From VBDM01 sp963699535 (lineage in GTDB: Bacteria > Pseudomonadota > Gammaproteobacteria > Burkholderiales > SG8-39), in the NCBI GenBank assembly GCA_963699535.1, contig CAVOUJ010000046.1:1-64000 (forward strand): DNA of 64,000 bases. The letters are read 5' to 3'. The notes beneath the pieces were generated by a model. The model was not told the DNA's origin and did not search any database. It saw nothing but the letters and a program-made list of their open reading frames with translations. Both the position numbers and the translations under genes were made by a program. How positions within the stretch are numbered: the stretch's first letter is position 1; each line of letters opens with the position of its first letter. Below are positions 38,208 to 51,245 of this stretch, piece by piece.

Positions 38208-41200
38208 ATGAGCCATTTTCTCGACCGCCTCATGTACTTCTCTCAACCTCGTGAGAGCTTCGCCGGCGGCCACGGCGTGGTCACCGGAGAGGACCGCACT
38301 TGGGAGGAGAGCTACCGGACGCGCTGGCAGCACGACAAGATCGTGCGCTCGACCCATGGCACGAACTGCACCGGCTCGTGCAGCTGGAAGATCTACGTGA
38401 AAGGCGGCATCGTCACCTGGGAGACGCAGCAGACCGACTATCCGCGCACGCGCGCCGACCTGCCGAACCACGAGCCGCGAGGCTGCTCGCGCGGGGCGAG
38501 CTATTCCTGGTACCTGTACAGCGGCAATCGGCTGAAGTACCCCATGGTGCGCGGGAGGCTCCTCGCGCTGTGGCGCACGGCGCGCGAGAAGCTCGCTCCC
38601 GTCGAGGCCTGGGCCTCGATCGTCGAAGACGCCAAGAAGCTCAAGTCCTACCAGTCCGTGCGCGGCATGGGCGGCTTCGTTCGCGCCTCATGGGACGAGG
38701 TGAACGAGATCGTCGCCGCGGCCAACGTCTACACCGTCAAGAAGTACGGCCCGGACCGCGTGATCGGCTTCTCGCCGATTCCGGCGATGTCGATGGTGTC
38801 CTACGCCGCGGGCAGCCGCTATCTCTCGCTCATCGGCGGCGTGTGCATGAGCTTCTACGACTGGTATTGCGACCTGCCGCCCTCCTCTCCCCAGACCTGG
38901 GGCGAGCAGACCGACGTGCCCGAATCGGCCGACTGGTACAACTCGACCTATATCATCGCCTGGGGTTCGAACGTGCCGCAGACGCGCACGCCCGACGCGC
39001 ACTTCTTCACCGAAGTGCGCTACAAGGGCGCGAAGACAGTGTCGGTCACGCCGGATTATTCGGAAGTCGCCAAGCTCACCGACCTCTGGCTGCATCCCAA
39101 GCAGGGCACCGATGCGGCGCTCGCGATGGCGATGGGCCACGTGATCCTCAAGGAGTTTCACCTTCCGGGCAAGAGTGCCTACTTCGAGGACTACTGCCGG
39201 CGCTACACCGACATGCCGATGCTGGTGCGCCTCGCAAAGCGGGGCGATGTGTACGTGCCCGAGCGCTTCGTGCGCGCCTCCGATTTCGCCGATCAGCTCG
39301 GCGAATCGAACAATCCCGACTGGAAGACGGTTGCGCTCGACGAGACGAGCGGCAAGCTCGTGTCCCCTCAGGGCGCCATCGGCTACCGCTGGGGCGAGAA
39401 GGGCAAGTGGAATCTCGAGCCCAAGGACGGAAAAGGCGCCGAGGTGAGGCTCAGGCTGACCCTCGCCGGCAGCCAGGACGAGGTCGTGCCGGTGGCGTTT
39501 CCGTACTTCGGCGGCCAACCGCACGAGCATTTCACGCACAGCCCCGGAGACGAAGTCCTCAAGCGCAACCTGGCGGTGAAGCGCGTGCAATTGAAGGATG
39601 GCGAGTGCGTCGTCGCCACCGTGTTCGATCTCTTCGCCGCGAACTACGGGCTGGACCGCGGGCTCGGCGGCGGCAACGTCGCCCACTCCTATGACGACGA
39701 CGTGCCGTACACGCCCGCCTGGCAGGAGAAAATCACCGGCGTGCCGCGCGCGCATGCGATCCAGGTCGCGCGCGAGTTCGCCGACAACGCCGACAAGACG
39801 CAAGGGCGAGTCCATGGTGATCATCGGCGCGGCGATGAACCACTGGTACCACATGGACATGAACTATCGCGCCATCATCAACATGCTGGTGATGTGCGGC
39901 TGCGTCGGGCAGACGGGCGGCGGCTGGGCGCACTACGTCGGGCAGGAGAAGCTGCGCCCGCAGACCGGCTGGACCCCGCTCGCGTTCGCGCTCGACTGGG
40001 CGCGCCCGCCGCGGCAGATGAACTCGACCTCGTTCTTCTACGCGCACACCGACCAGTGGCGCTACGAGCAGCTGAAGGTCTCCGAGATCCTCTCGCCGCT
40101 CGCCGACCCGAAGCAATACACCGGGAGCCTCATCGACTTCAACGTGCGCGCCGAGCGCATGGGCTGGCTGCCTTCCGCGCCGCAGCTCGCCGCCAATCCG
40201 CTGCAGGTCGCCAAGGCCGCCGCGGCCGCCGGCAAGGACCCGAAGGACTACGTCGTCGCGCAGCTGAAGAGCGGCGCGTTGAAGCTCTCCTGCGAGGACC
40301 CGGACAATCCGGTGAACTACCCGCGCAATCTCTTCGTGTGGCGCTCGAACCTCCTCGGCTCCTCGGGCAAGGGCCACGAGTATTTCCTCAAGCACTTCCT
40401 CGGCACCCAGCACGGCGTGCAGGGCAAGGACCTCGGCGAGACCGGCGGCGTGAAGCCCGAGGAAGTCGCCTGGCGCGACCCGGCCCCGGAAGGAAAGCTG
40501 GATCTCCTCGTGACGCTCGACTTCCGCATGTCGACGACCTGCCTCTACTCGGACGTGGTGCTCCCGACCGCTACCTGGTACGAGAAGAACGACCTCAACA
40601 CCTCCGACATGCATCCCTTCATCCATCCGCTCTCCGCGGCGGTGGACCCTGTTTGGCAGTCGCGGAGCGACTGGGAAATCTACAAGGGCATCGCGAAGAA
40701 GTTCGCCGAGCTCGCTCCAGGGCACCTCGCCGTGGAGAAGGACGTGGTGCTCGTGCCGACGCTACACGACACGCCCTCGGAGCTCGCTCAAGCCCTCGAT
40801 GTCAAGGACTGGAAGAAAGGCGAGTGCGAGCCGGTCCCGGGCAAGACCCTGCCCAACATCGTCGTGATCGAGCGCGACTACCCCAACACCTACCGGAAGT
40901 TCACGGCGCTGGGGCCGCTCATGACGAAAGTCGGCAATGGCGGCAAGGGCATCAGCTGGAACACCGAGCACGAGGTGAAGCTGCTCGGCAATCTCAACTA
41001 CACCGTGAGCCGAGGAAGGCGTGGCAAAGGGTCTCCCCAAGATCGAGACCGACATCGACGCCGCGGAAGTGATCCTCTCGCTCGCGCCGGAGACCAACGG
41101 CGAAGTCGCGGTCAAGGCCTGGGCGGCGCTCTCGGAAATGACCGGGCGCGATCACACGCACCTCGCCCGTGCGCGGGAAGACGACAAGCTGCGTTTCCGC

Positions 41201-41946
41201 GACCTGCAGGCGCAACCGAGGAAGATCATCTCGTCCCCGACCTGGTCGGGTCTCGAATCCGAGCACGTCTCGTACAACGCCGGCTACACCAACGTGCACG
41301 AGCTCATTCCCTGGCGGACGCTCACGGGACGCCAGCAGCTCTACCAGGACCACGCGTGGATGCGCGCCTTCGGCGAGGAGCTGTGCGTCTACAAGCCGCC
41401 GGTGGACACCAAGACGGTGAAGCCGATGCTGGGCAAGTACCGGAACGGCAACCCCGAGGTGGTGCTGAATTTCATCACGCCGCACCAGAAGTGGGGGATC
41501 CACTCGACCTACACGGATAACCTCTTGATGCTCACGCTCTCGCGCGGCGGCCCGATCGTATGGATCTCCGAGACCGACGCGAAGAAGGCCGGGCTCGTGG
41601 ACAACGACTGGATCGAGCTCTACAACCTGAACGGGGCGATCACCGCGCGCGCGGTGGTGTCGCAGCGGGTGAAGGAAGGCATGTGCCTGATGTACCACGC
41701 GCAGGAGAAGATCGTGAACGTGCCGGGCTCGGAGATCACGCACGCGCGTGGTGGCATCCACAACTCGGTGACGCGCGCTGTCGTGAAGCCCACCCACATG
41801 ATCGGAGGCTACGCCCAGCAAAGCTACGGCTTCAACTACTACGGGACGGTAGGCTCGAACCGCGACGAGTTCGTGATCGTGCGCAAGATGAACAAGGTGG
41901 ACTGGATGGATGCGCCCGCCGCGCGCAGTGACAAGGAGGCCGTGTC

Positions 41947-41950
<4 letters not shown>
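38208..41950 (+). pseudogene. narG: Nitrate reductase alpha subunit NarG, two frame breaks
   Basis: NarG holds the molybdenum bis-MGD centre that reduces nitrate to nitrite on the cytoplasmic side. At about 1,247 residues it has full length. The FS0 cluster region with His and Cys ligands is STHGTNCTGSCSWKIYVKGG, and the molybdenum ligand Asp lies in FYDWYCDLPPSSPQTWGEQ. The frame must change near 39808 and near 41014, where joining the frames restores GESMVIIGAAMNHWYHMD and EEGVAKGLPKIETDID. The C-terminal MGD-binding part (KPTHMIGGYAQQSYGFNYYG) is intact. The start is 45 bases after narK; the stop overlaps narH. Confidence 0.93.
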
Positions 41951-43470
<1,520 letters not shown>

Positions 43471-44145
43471 ATGGCGGAGCGCGTGCTGACCTTCAAGGCG
43501 CTGGCCGCCCTGCTCTCGTACCCCGAGCAGGAATTGATCGATGCGCTGCCCGAGCTCGCGCTCGTGATCGAATCGGAGGGCTTCGTTCCGCGCCGGGAAC
43601 GCAAGGCGCTCGCGGCCCTCATCGCGGAGCTCGCGCAGGGCGAGCTGATGTCGCTGCAGGAGCGCTACGTCGGCCTGTTCGACCGCTCGCGGGCCCTGTC
43701 CCTGCATCTCTTCGAGCACGTGCACGGCGAGTCGCGCGACCGCGGCCAGGCCATGGTGGATCTCAAAGCGCTCTATGCCTCGCACGGCTTCATGCTCGCC
43801 GGCAACGAGCTTCCGGATTTCCTGCCGGCGGTGCTCGAATACCTGTCTTCGCGGCCGCTTCGGGAAGCGCAAGCCCTGCTCGCCCACATGGTCCACATCC
43901 TGCAACCGCTGGGAGAGCGTCTCGCCCGGGGCGGCAGCAGCTACAGCGCCGCGCTCGCCGCGCTGATCAGGCTCGCGGGGGAGAAGCCCGAGTTCGAGCC
44001 GGCGAGCGGCGGAGCGGAGCAGGAGGAGAGCACGGCGGAAATGGATGAAGCCTGGGCCGAGCCGCCGGCCTTCGGAGACTGCGCTACGCAAGGCGGCGCG
44101 CAAATCGCGCCGGTCCGGTTCTATCCCAAGGGGGCAACGCGATGA
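43471..44145 (+). CDS. narJ: Nitrate reductase assembly chaperone NarJ
   Basis: The 224-residue helical chaperone holds NarG for molybdenum cofactor insertion before membrane attachment. The family segments are LLSYPEQELIDALPELALVI and SLHLFEHVHGESRDRGQAMV, followed by NELPDFLPAVLEYLS. The ATG directly follows the narH stop, and the stop overlaps narI. Confidence 0.95.
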   Translation: MAERVLTFKALAALLSYPEQELIDALPELALVIESEGFVPRRERKALAALIAELAQGELMSLQERYVGLFDRSRALSLHLFEHVHGESRDRGQAMVDLKALYASHGFMLAGNELPDFLPAVLEYLSSRPLREAQALLAHMVHILQPLGERLARGGSSYSAALAALIRLAGEKPEFEPASGGAEQEESTAEMDEAWAEPPAFGDCATQGGAQIAPVRFYPKGATR

Positions 44146-44828
44146 ATTTTCTGAACGAGTTCCTGTTCGGCATTTACCCCTATATCGCCCTGGCGGTATT
44201 CCTGCTCGGGAGCCTGATCCGTTTCGACCGCGAGCAATACACCTGGAAGAGCGATTCGAGCCAGCTCCTGAAGCGGGGGCAGCTGCGCTGGGGCAGCAAC
44301 CTCTTTCACATCGGCGTCCTCGCCCTGTTCCTCGGGCACTTCGTGGGGTTGCTCACGCCCAGGGAGGCCTATCACGCGATCGGCCTCTCGACCGAGGCGA
44401 AGCAGCTGCTCGCGATCACGGCAGGCGGGGTGTTCGGAACGATGTGCCTCGCCGGCCTCGTCCTGCTCGTTCACCGGCGGCTCTCCGAGCCCCGCATCCG
44501 CGCGACCAGCACCACCATGGACATCGTGGTGCTCCTCTGGATCCTCGCCACCCTGCTCCTCGGCCTCGCGAGCATCTCCGTCTCGCTCGGCCACCGCGAC
44601 GGCTCGGTGATGGTGGTCCTCGGCCACTGGGCCCAGCACATCGTCACCTTCCGCAGCGGGGCAGCCGGCTTCCTCGCCAGCGTGCACTGGATCTACAAGG
44701 TGCATCTCTTCTTCGGCATGACGCTCTTCCTCCTCTTCCCGTTCTCGCGACTGGTGCACGTGTGGAGCGGGTTCGCCGCGCTCGGCTACCTCACGCGGGC
44801 GTACCAGATCGTGCGCACCCAGGGCTAG
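44142..44828 (+). CDS. narI: Nitrate reductase gamma subunit NarI
   Basis: The 228-residue cytochrome b subunit oxidises quinol and anchors NarGH. Five transmembrane helices are visible. Haem ligands are expected in FHIGVLALFLGHFVGLL and in SVHWIYKVHLFFGMTLFL. The ATG at 44142 overlaps the narJ stop. Confidence 0.96.
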   Translation: MNFLNEFLFGIYPYIALAVFLLGSLIRFDREQYTWKSDSSQLLKRGQLRWGSNLFHIGVLALFLGHFVGLLTPREAYHAIGLSTEAKQLLAITAGGVFGTMCLAGLVLLVHRRLSEPRIRATSTTMDIVVLLWILATLLLGLASISVSLGHRDGSVMVVLGHWAQHIVTFRSGAAGFLASVHWIYKVHLFFGMTLFLLFPFSRLVHVWSGFAALGYLTRAYQIVRTQG

Positions 44829-44834
44829 CGTCAC

Positions 44835-45593
44835 ATGGGTATCGCGCTGAACGGCGTGGAGATCACCGAGGCCGCGATTCTCGAGGAGATGGCGCACCAT
44901 CCGGGCGCCCCGTCGCCGCGCGATGCCGCCGCTCACGCGCTCGCCATCCGCGAACTTCTCTTGCAACGCGCGCGCTCGCTCGGGCTGGAACCTGCCGACG
45001 GGGAAGATACCGACGATGCGGTGATCGACGCGCTCATCGCCCGCGAAGTGCGGATTCCAGAACCGACCGATTCTGAGTGCCTGCGTTACTACGAAGGCCA
45101 CCGAGAGCAATTCCGCAGCGGCGACCTGGTGGAAGCGTCACACATCCTCTTCGCGGTGACGCCGAACGCGCCGCTTGCCGCGATCCGTGCGCGGGCCGAG
45201 GCCGCACTGAAGGAGCTTCTCGCGGAGCCGGGGCGCTTCGCCGACCTGGCCGCGAAGCTGTCCAACTGCCCGTCAGGTGCCCAGGGCGGGAATCTCGGAC
45301 AGCTAGGACGGGGCGACACCGTTCCCGAATTCGAGGCGGCGCTGCTCGAAAGCAAGGCGGTCGGCGTGCTGCCGCGGCTGGTCAACACGCGCCACGGCTT
45401 TCATATCGTGCTCGTCAATCGACGGATCGAAAGCACGCAGGTGCCGTTCGAGCCGGTCGCGCGGCGCATCGCCGAATATCTTTCGGATAGCGTGCGGCGC
45501 AAGGCACTCCAACAGTACATCCGCCTCCTCGCCGCGCAAGCGGAGATCTCGGGTGTCGATTTCGACGCCGCCGACTCGCCGCTGCTGCAATAG
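44835..45593 (+). CDS. Parvulin-type peptidyl-prolyl isomerase of the nar operon
   Basis: The 252-residue product has an N-terminal helical region and a PpiC/parvulin domain (about residues 95-210; VEASHILFAVTPNAPLAAIR, GGNLGQLGRGDTVPEFEAAL, HGFHIVLVNRR). No signal peptide is seen, so it acts in the cytoplasm like NifM. It starts six bases after narI; betaproteobacterial nar operons often end with such a gene, and a role in folding NarGHI is likely. The next gene is convergent. Confidence 0.9.
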   Translation: MGIALNGVEITEAAILEEMAHHPGAPSPRDAAAHALAIRELLLQRARSLGLEPADGEDTDDAVIDALIAREVRIPEPTDSECLRYYEGHREQFRSGDLVEASHILFAVTPNAPLAAIRARAEAALKELLAEPGRFADLAAKLSNCPSGAQGGNLGQLGRGDTVPEFEAALLESKAVGVLPRLVNTRHGFHIVLVNRRIESTQVPFEPVARRIAEYLSDSVRRKALQQYIRLLAAQAEISGVDFDAADSPLLQ

Positions 45594-45611
45594 CCTGCTG
45601 GGTTCTACGGA

Positions 45612-45806
45612 CTATTTGACCTCGTCGATCCACGCCATCTGGATCGCCTCGAGAATCTTCTCGCCGCAGCGCTCCGGATCGTCGTCGAAGCCCTCCAGTT
45701 CCTGCACCCACGTGAACAGGTCGGTGAAGCGCACCGCCAGGGGATCAACGTCGGAATGCTTTTCCGAGAGCGCTATCGCGATGTCGAGGGTGTCGGTCCA
45801 TTTCAT
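45612..45806 (-). CDS. iscX: IscX iron-sulfur assembly adaptor
   Basis: This 64-residue acidic protein binds IscS and iron and tunes Fe-S assembly. The family core reads DTLDIAIALSEKHSDVDPL and FTDLFTWVQELEGFDDDP. It is the last gene of the isc cluster, eight bases after fdx. Confidence 0.95.
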   Translation of the reverse strand: MKWTDTLDIAIALSEKHSDVDPLAVRFTDLFTWVQELEGFDDDPERCGEKILEAIQMAWIDEVK

Positions 45807-45814
45807 GATGGCCT

Positions 45815-46153
45815 CTATTTGATTTCTTTCACCATGTTGATCGTGTACTTCGGGATCTCGATGGTGAGATCGCTGTCCTTGACGATCGCTTGGCAGGAAA
45901 GCCGTGAGTTCGGCTCAAGTCCCCAGGCCTTGTCGAGCAAATCGTCCTCCTTTTCCTCCGACGGATCGAGCGTCTCGAAGCCTTCGCGCACGACCACGTG
46001 ACAGGTGGTGCAGGCGCAGGACTTCTCGCAGGCGTGCTCGATCTCTACGCCGTTCGCGAGGAGGTTGTCGCAGATCGACAGTCCCGACTTCGCCTCGATC
46101 ACCGCGCCCGCGGGACACAGCTCTTCGTGCGGGAGAACGATGATCTGCGGCAT
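45815..46153 (-). CDS. fdx: [2Fe-2S] ferredoxin of the Isc system
   Basis: The 112-residue adrenodoxin-type ferredoxin supplies electrons for cluster assembly. The ligands are in CEKSCACTTCHVVV with a fourth Cys in RLSCQAIV. It lies three bases after hscA and before iscX. Confidence 0.96.
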   Translation of the reverse strand: MPQIIVLPHEELCPAGAVIEAKSGLSICDNLLANGVEIEHACEKSCACTTCHVVVREGFETLDPSEEKEDDLLDKAWGLEPNSRLSCQAIVKDSDLTIEIPKYTINMVKEIK

Positions 46154-46156
46154 GAC

Positions 46157-48018
<1,862 letters not shown>

Positions 48019-48019
<1 letters not shown>

Positions 48020-48552
48020 CAGTACTCCATCTGCTCTTCAGCGGCGCCGATCTCCTCGCCGAACTTCTCTAGGAACATCAGCTGCCTCAGCGTGGCCGCA
48101 GCTTCCGCCCACGCGTCCTGCGCGTCCAACTGCGCCTCGATTCTGGCGAGCAGCCGATCCCGTTCCTTGCGTAGCTCGGCTGACAAACCGGCAAGCCGCT
48201 CCACATCATTTGCTGCTACCGTTTCCTCGAGCGCCTCGTGCAGCTTCAACTGCTCGATGAGAAACTCCGCCGGCATCGCCGTGTTGGTCTCAAATTCCGG
48301 ATTGATACCTCGCAGGCGCAGCAGGTACGCCGCGCGCCTGAGCGGCGACTTGAGTGTCTGGTACGCTTCGTTCACCCGGGTCGAGAGCTGCATCGAAACG
48401 CGCTGCTCGGCCTGCGACGCCGCGGCAAACCGATCCGGGTGGACTTCCCGTTGCAGCTCAAGAAAGCGGGAATCGAGCGCCGCGGAATCCAGACGAAATC
48501 GCTCTGCCGTGCCGAACAGCTCGAAGTGGTTTTGATTGAGATTGACCGTCAT
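48019..48552 (-). CDS. hscB: Fe-S assembly J-protein co-chaperone HscB
   Basis: The 177-residue product has an N-terminal J domain with the HPD motif (LQREVHPDRFAAAS) and a C-terminal three-helix IscU-binding domain (EFLIEQLKLHEALEETVAAN). The ATG at 48550-48552 is chosen since MTVNLNQNHFELFG starts the family homology; the frame stays open upstream. A hairpin with a T tract lies just before it. Confidence 0.95.
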
Positions 48553-48562
48553 TCGGATTCGT

Positions 48563-48588
48563 AAAAAAAGGGGCGTCGGGCCCCCTTT
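48563..48588 (-). terminator. Hairpin with T tract between iscA and hscB
   Basis: On the minus strand GGGGC-CCGAC-GCCCC is followed by seven T residues (plus coordinates 48584 down to 48563), 11 bases before the hscB start. It would terminate part of the iscRSUA transcript and lower hscBA-fdx-iscX expression. Confidence 0.7.
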
Positions 48589-48663
48589 CCTCACGGCGCG
48601 CGTTGAGCGACATGGTATGTCCGCTCCAACGCGGCGCAATTCACGCCGCTCCGCGGCGTGCAA

Positions 48664-48987
48664 TCAAACGTTGAAGCTTTCTCCGCAGCCGCACTCATCC
48701 TTCACGTTGGGATTGTTGAACTTGAACCCCTCGTTCAAACCTTCGCGCGCGAAGTCAAGCTCGGTGCCCTCCAGGAACTGAAGGCTCTTCGGATCGACGA
48801 CGACTTTCACGCCGTGGCTCTCGAAGGTCTGGTCGTCCGGGTTGACGGCATCGGCGTATTCGATTCTGTAGGCAAGCCCGGAGCAGCCCGAGGTGCGAAC
48901 GCCCAGGCGCAGACCCACGCCCTTCCCGCGCTTCGCGAGGAAGGTATTGACGTGGTTTGCGGCACGTTCAGTAAGAGTGATAGCCAT
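48664..48987 (-). CDS. iscA: Iron-sulfur carrier IscA
   Basis: The 107-residue A-type carrier has the three cluster cysteines in VRTSGCSGLAY and ECGCGESFNV. It accepts clusters from IscU and passes them to targets. It lies six bases after iscU. A perfect 8-bp hairpin (CACGCCGC/GCGGCGTG, 48642-48660) directly follows the stop. Confidence 0.97.
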   Translation of the reverse strand: MAITLTERAANHVNTFLAKRGKGVGLRLGVRTSGCSGLAYRIEYADAVNPDDQTFESHGVKVVVDPKSLQFLEGTELDFAREGLNEGFKFNNPNVKDECGCGESFNV

Positions 48988-48993
48988 GATTCC

Positions 48994-49410
48994 TTAAGCT
49001 GCCTTCGCTTCCTTCTCCGCGGGCTGCTCGAGCCCGTGCTTCTTGCGGTAGTCGACGATCGCCGCCTTGATCGCGTCCTCGGCGAGGATCGAGCAGTGGA
49101 TCTTCACCGGCGGCAGCGACAGCTCCTCGGCGATCTGCGTGTTGCGGATCGTTCCCGCCTGATCGAGCGTCTTGCCCTTCACCCACTCGGTGACGAGCGA
49201 GGACGACGCGATCGCCGAGCCGCAGCCGTAGGTCTTGAAGCGGGCGTCTTCGATGATCCCCTGCTCGTTGACCCGGATCTGCAGCTTCATCACGTCGCCG
49301 CAGGCCGGCGCACCCACCATGCCGGTGCCGACACGCTCGTCGCCCTTGTCGAAGGAACCGACGTTGCGCGGGTTCTCGTAATGGTCAAGTACTTTGTCGC
49401 TGTATGCCAT
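48994..49410 (-). CDS. iscU: Fe-S cluster scaffold IscU
   Basis: The 138-residue scaffold has the three ligand cysteines in GAPACGDVMKL, YGCGSAIASSS and KIHCSILAEDA. The HscA-recognition motif LPPVK is present immediately before the third Cys. It receives sulfur from IscS, encoded just upstream. Confidence 0.97.
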   Translation of the reverse strand: MAYSDKVLDHYENPRNVGSFDKGDERVGTGMVGAPACGDVMKLQIRVNEQGIIEDARFKTYGCGSAIASSSLVTEWVKGKTLDQAGTIRNTQIAEELSLPPVKIHCSILAEDAIKAAIVDYRKKHGLEQPAEKEAKAA

Positions 49411-49446
49411 GGTGCTGCTCCTAGGTTTTGCTTATTCCCTGATTCC

Positions 49447-50658
49447 TCAGTGCGCCGCCCATTGGACAGTGTTCAAGTCGACGCCTTCCTTGTACATCTC
49501 CCACAGCGGCGAGAGCTCGCGCAGCTTGCCGATCTTGGCGCGCAGGAGCTTGACGGCGTAGTCGATCTCCTCCTCGGTGGTGAAGCGCCCGATCGTGAAA
49601 CGGATCGAGCTGTGCGCAAGTTCGTCCGAGCGTCCCAGCGCGCGCAGCACGTACGAGGGCTCGAGACTCGCCGAGGTGCACGCCGAGCCCGAGGACACCG
49701 CGATGTCCTTGATCGCCATGATCAACGACTCGCCCTCGACGAAATTGAAGCTGATGTTGAGATTGCCCGGTATGCGATGCTCGAGGTCGCCGTTGACGTA
49801 TACCTCTTCCATGTCCTCGAAGCCGGCGAGCAGCTTGTCACGCAGGACGCGGATGCGTTCGCTCTCGGCCGCCATCTCGAGCTTGGCGATGCGGAACGCC
49901 TCGCCCATGCCGACGATCTGGTGCGTCGCGAGCGTTCCCGAGCGCAGCCCGCGCTCGTGGCCGCCGCCGTGGATCTGCGGCTCGATGCGCACGCGCGGCT
50001 TCCTGCGCACGTACAGCGCGCCGATGCCCTTCGGGCCGTAGACCTTGTGCGCGGTCACGGTCAGAAGATCGACCTTGAGCTTCTGCGAGGTCGATCGTCG
50101 AATCTTGCCTGCGGCCTGCACCGCGTCGCAGTGGAAGATGATGCCTTTCGCGCGGCAGATCTCGCCGATCTCGGCGATCGGCTGGATCACGCCGATCTCG
50201 TTGTTCACCATCATCATCGAGACGAGGATGGTGTCCGGGCGGATCGCCGCCTTGAACTTCTCGAGATCGATGAGCCCGTTCTGCTCCGGATCGAGATACG
50301 TCGCCTCGAATCCCTGGCGCTCGAGCTCGCGCACGGTGTCGAGCACCGCCTTGTGCTCGGTCTTCATGGTGATGATGTGCTTGCCCTTGCCCTTGTAGAA
50401 GTGCGCCGCGCCCTTGATGGCGAGGTTGTTGCCTTCGGTCGCGCCAGAGGTCCAGATGATCTCCCGGGGATCGGCGTTCAGAAGCGCCGCGACGTGCTCG
50501 CGCGCTTCTTCCACCGCCTTTTCCGCTTCCCAGCCGAACGCGTGCGAGCGGCTCGCCGGGTTGCCGAATTGCTCGGTGAGGAAGGGAATCATCTTCTGCG
50601 CCACGCGCGGGTCCACCGGCGTGGTCGCCGAATAATCGAGGTAGATCGGAAACTTCAT
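49447..50658 (-). CDS. iscS: Cysteine desulfurase IscS
   Basis: The 403-residue PLP enzyme converts cysteine to alanine and a persulfide for Fe-S assembly and tRNA thiolation. The PLP Lys is in TVTAHKVYGPKGIGALYV and the persulfide Cys in SSGSACTSASLEPSYVLRAL. It lies 22 bases after iscR, with the usual order iscR-S-U-A. Confidence 0.97.
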   Translation of the reverse strand: MKFPIYLDYSATTPVDPRVAQKMIPFLTEQFGNPASRSHAFGWEAEKAVEEAREHVAALLNADPREIIWTSGATEGNNLAIKGAAHFYKGKGKHIITMKTEHKAVLDTVRELERQGFEATYLDPEQNGLIDLEKFKAAIRPDTILVSMMMVNNEIGVIQPIAEIGEICRAKGIIFHCDAVQAAGKIRRSTSQKLKVDLLTVTAHKVYGPKGIGALYVRRKPRVRIEPQIHGGGHERGLRSGTLATHQIVGMGEAFRIAKLEMAAESERIRVLRDKLLAGFEDMEEVYVNGDLEHRIPGNLNISFNFVEGESLIMAIKDIAVSSGSACTSASLEPSYVLRALGRSDELAHSSIRFTIGRFTTEEEIDYAVKLLRAKIGKLRELSPLWEMYKEGVDLNTVQWAAH

Positions 50659-50680
50659 CGCGCTCTCTCCAGGGCCGGTG

Positions 50681-51145
50681 TCAGGCCACTGCGGCTTCCT
50701 TGCCGCGCCTGTCCTGGAGCACTTTGACCGCTTCCTTGCGCGCCGCCTGCTGCGCGACCAGGTCCGAGAGCTTGACCGAGTCCAGGTACTCGTACATCTT
50801 GTCGTTCAGCGTCGCCCACAGGTCGTGGGTCATGCAGCGCTGTTCGTCCTGGCAGTTTTCCTTCCCGCCGCACTGGGTCGCGTCCAGCGGCTCGTCCACC
50901 GCGGTGATGATGTCCGCCACCGAAACCTTCTCGAGCTTGCGCGCCAGGGTATAGCCGCCGCCCGGCCCGCGCACGCTCTCGACCAGCGTGTGGCGGCGCA
51001 GCTTGCCGAACAGCTGCTCCAGGTAGGAGAGCGAGATGCTCTGCCGCTGGCTGATGCCGGAGAGGGTCACCGGGCCCCTGCCCCCGTGCATGGCGAGGTC
51101 GAGCATCGCCGTTACCGCGAACCGTCCTTTGGTCGTCAATCTCAT
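50681..51145 (-). CDS. iscR: Fe-S-sensing transcriptional regulator IscR
   Basis: The 154-residue Rrf2-family repressor has a winged helix (MRLTTKGRFAVTAMLDLAMH, ISLSYLEQLFGKLRRH) and the [2Fe-2S] ligands CGGKENCQDEQRC. With its cluster it represses the isc promoter through type 1 sites. The ATG at 51143-51145 is chosen because homology starts there; the frame extends upstream into the promoter. An IscR site lies over the -35 region. Confidence 0.96.
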   Translation of the reverse strand: MRLTTKGRFAVTAMLDLAMHGGRGPVTLSGISQRQSISLSYLEQLFGKLRRHTLVESVRGPGGGYTLARKLEKVSVADIITAVDEPLDATQCGGKENCQDEQRCMTHDLWATLNDKMYEYLDSVKLSDLVAQQAARKEAVKVLQDRRGKEAAVA

Positions 51146-51188
51146 GGATGCAACTCCGAACCGCAGAAATACCCGATAAATTCGCTCA

Positions 51189-51222
51189 ACTATATCAAAG
51201 CCTGACAATTTCAGTCAACTAT
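51189..51222 (-). promoter_or_regulatory. iscR promoter with type 1 IscR site
   Basis: On the minus strand the -35 TTGACT (51213-51218) and -10 TATAGT (51189-51194) are 18 bases apart. A 25-base segment at 51198-51222 begins ATAGTTGACT, has a GTCAGG right half, and fits the type 1 IscR consensus (ATASYYGACT then YAGTCRGS) closely. Binding there would block polymerase, giving autorepression. Confidence 0.85.
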
Positions 51223-51245
51223 TCATTGACGCCCTGACGTTGCTC

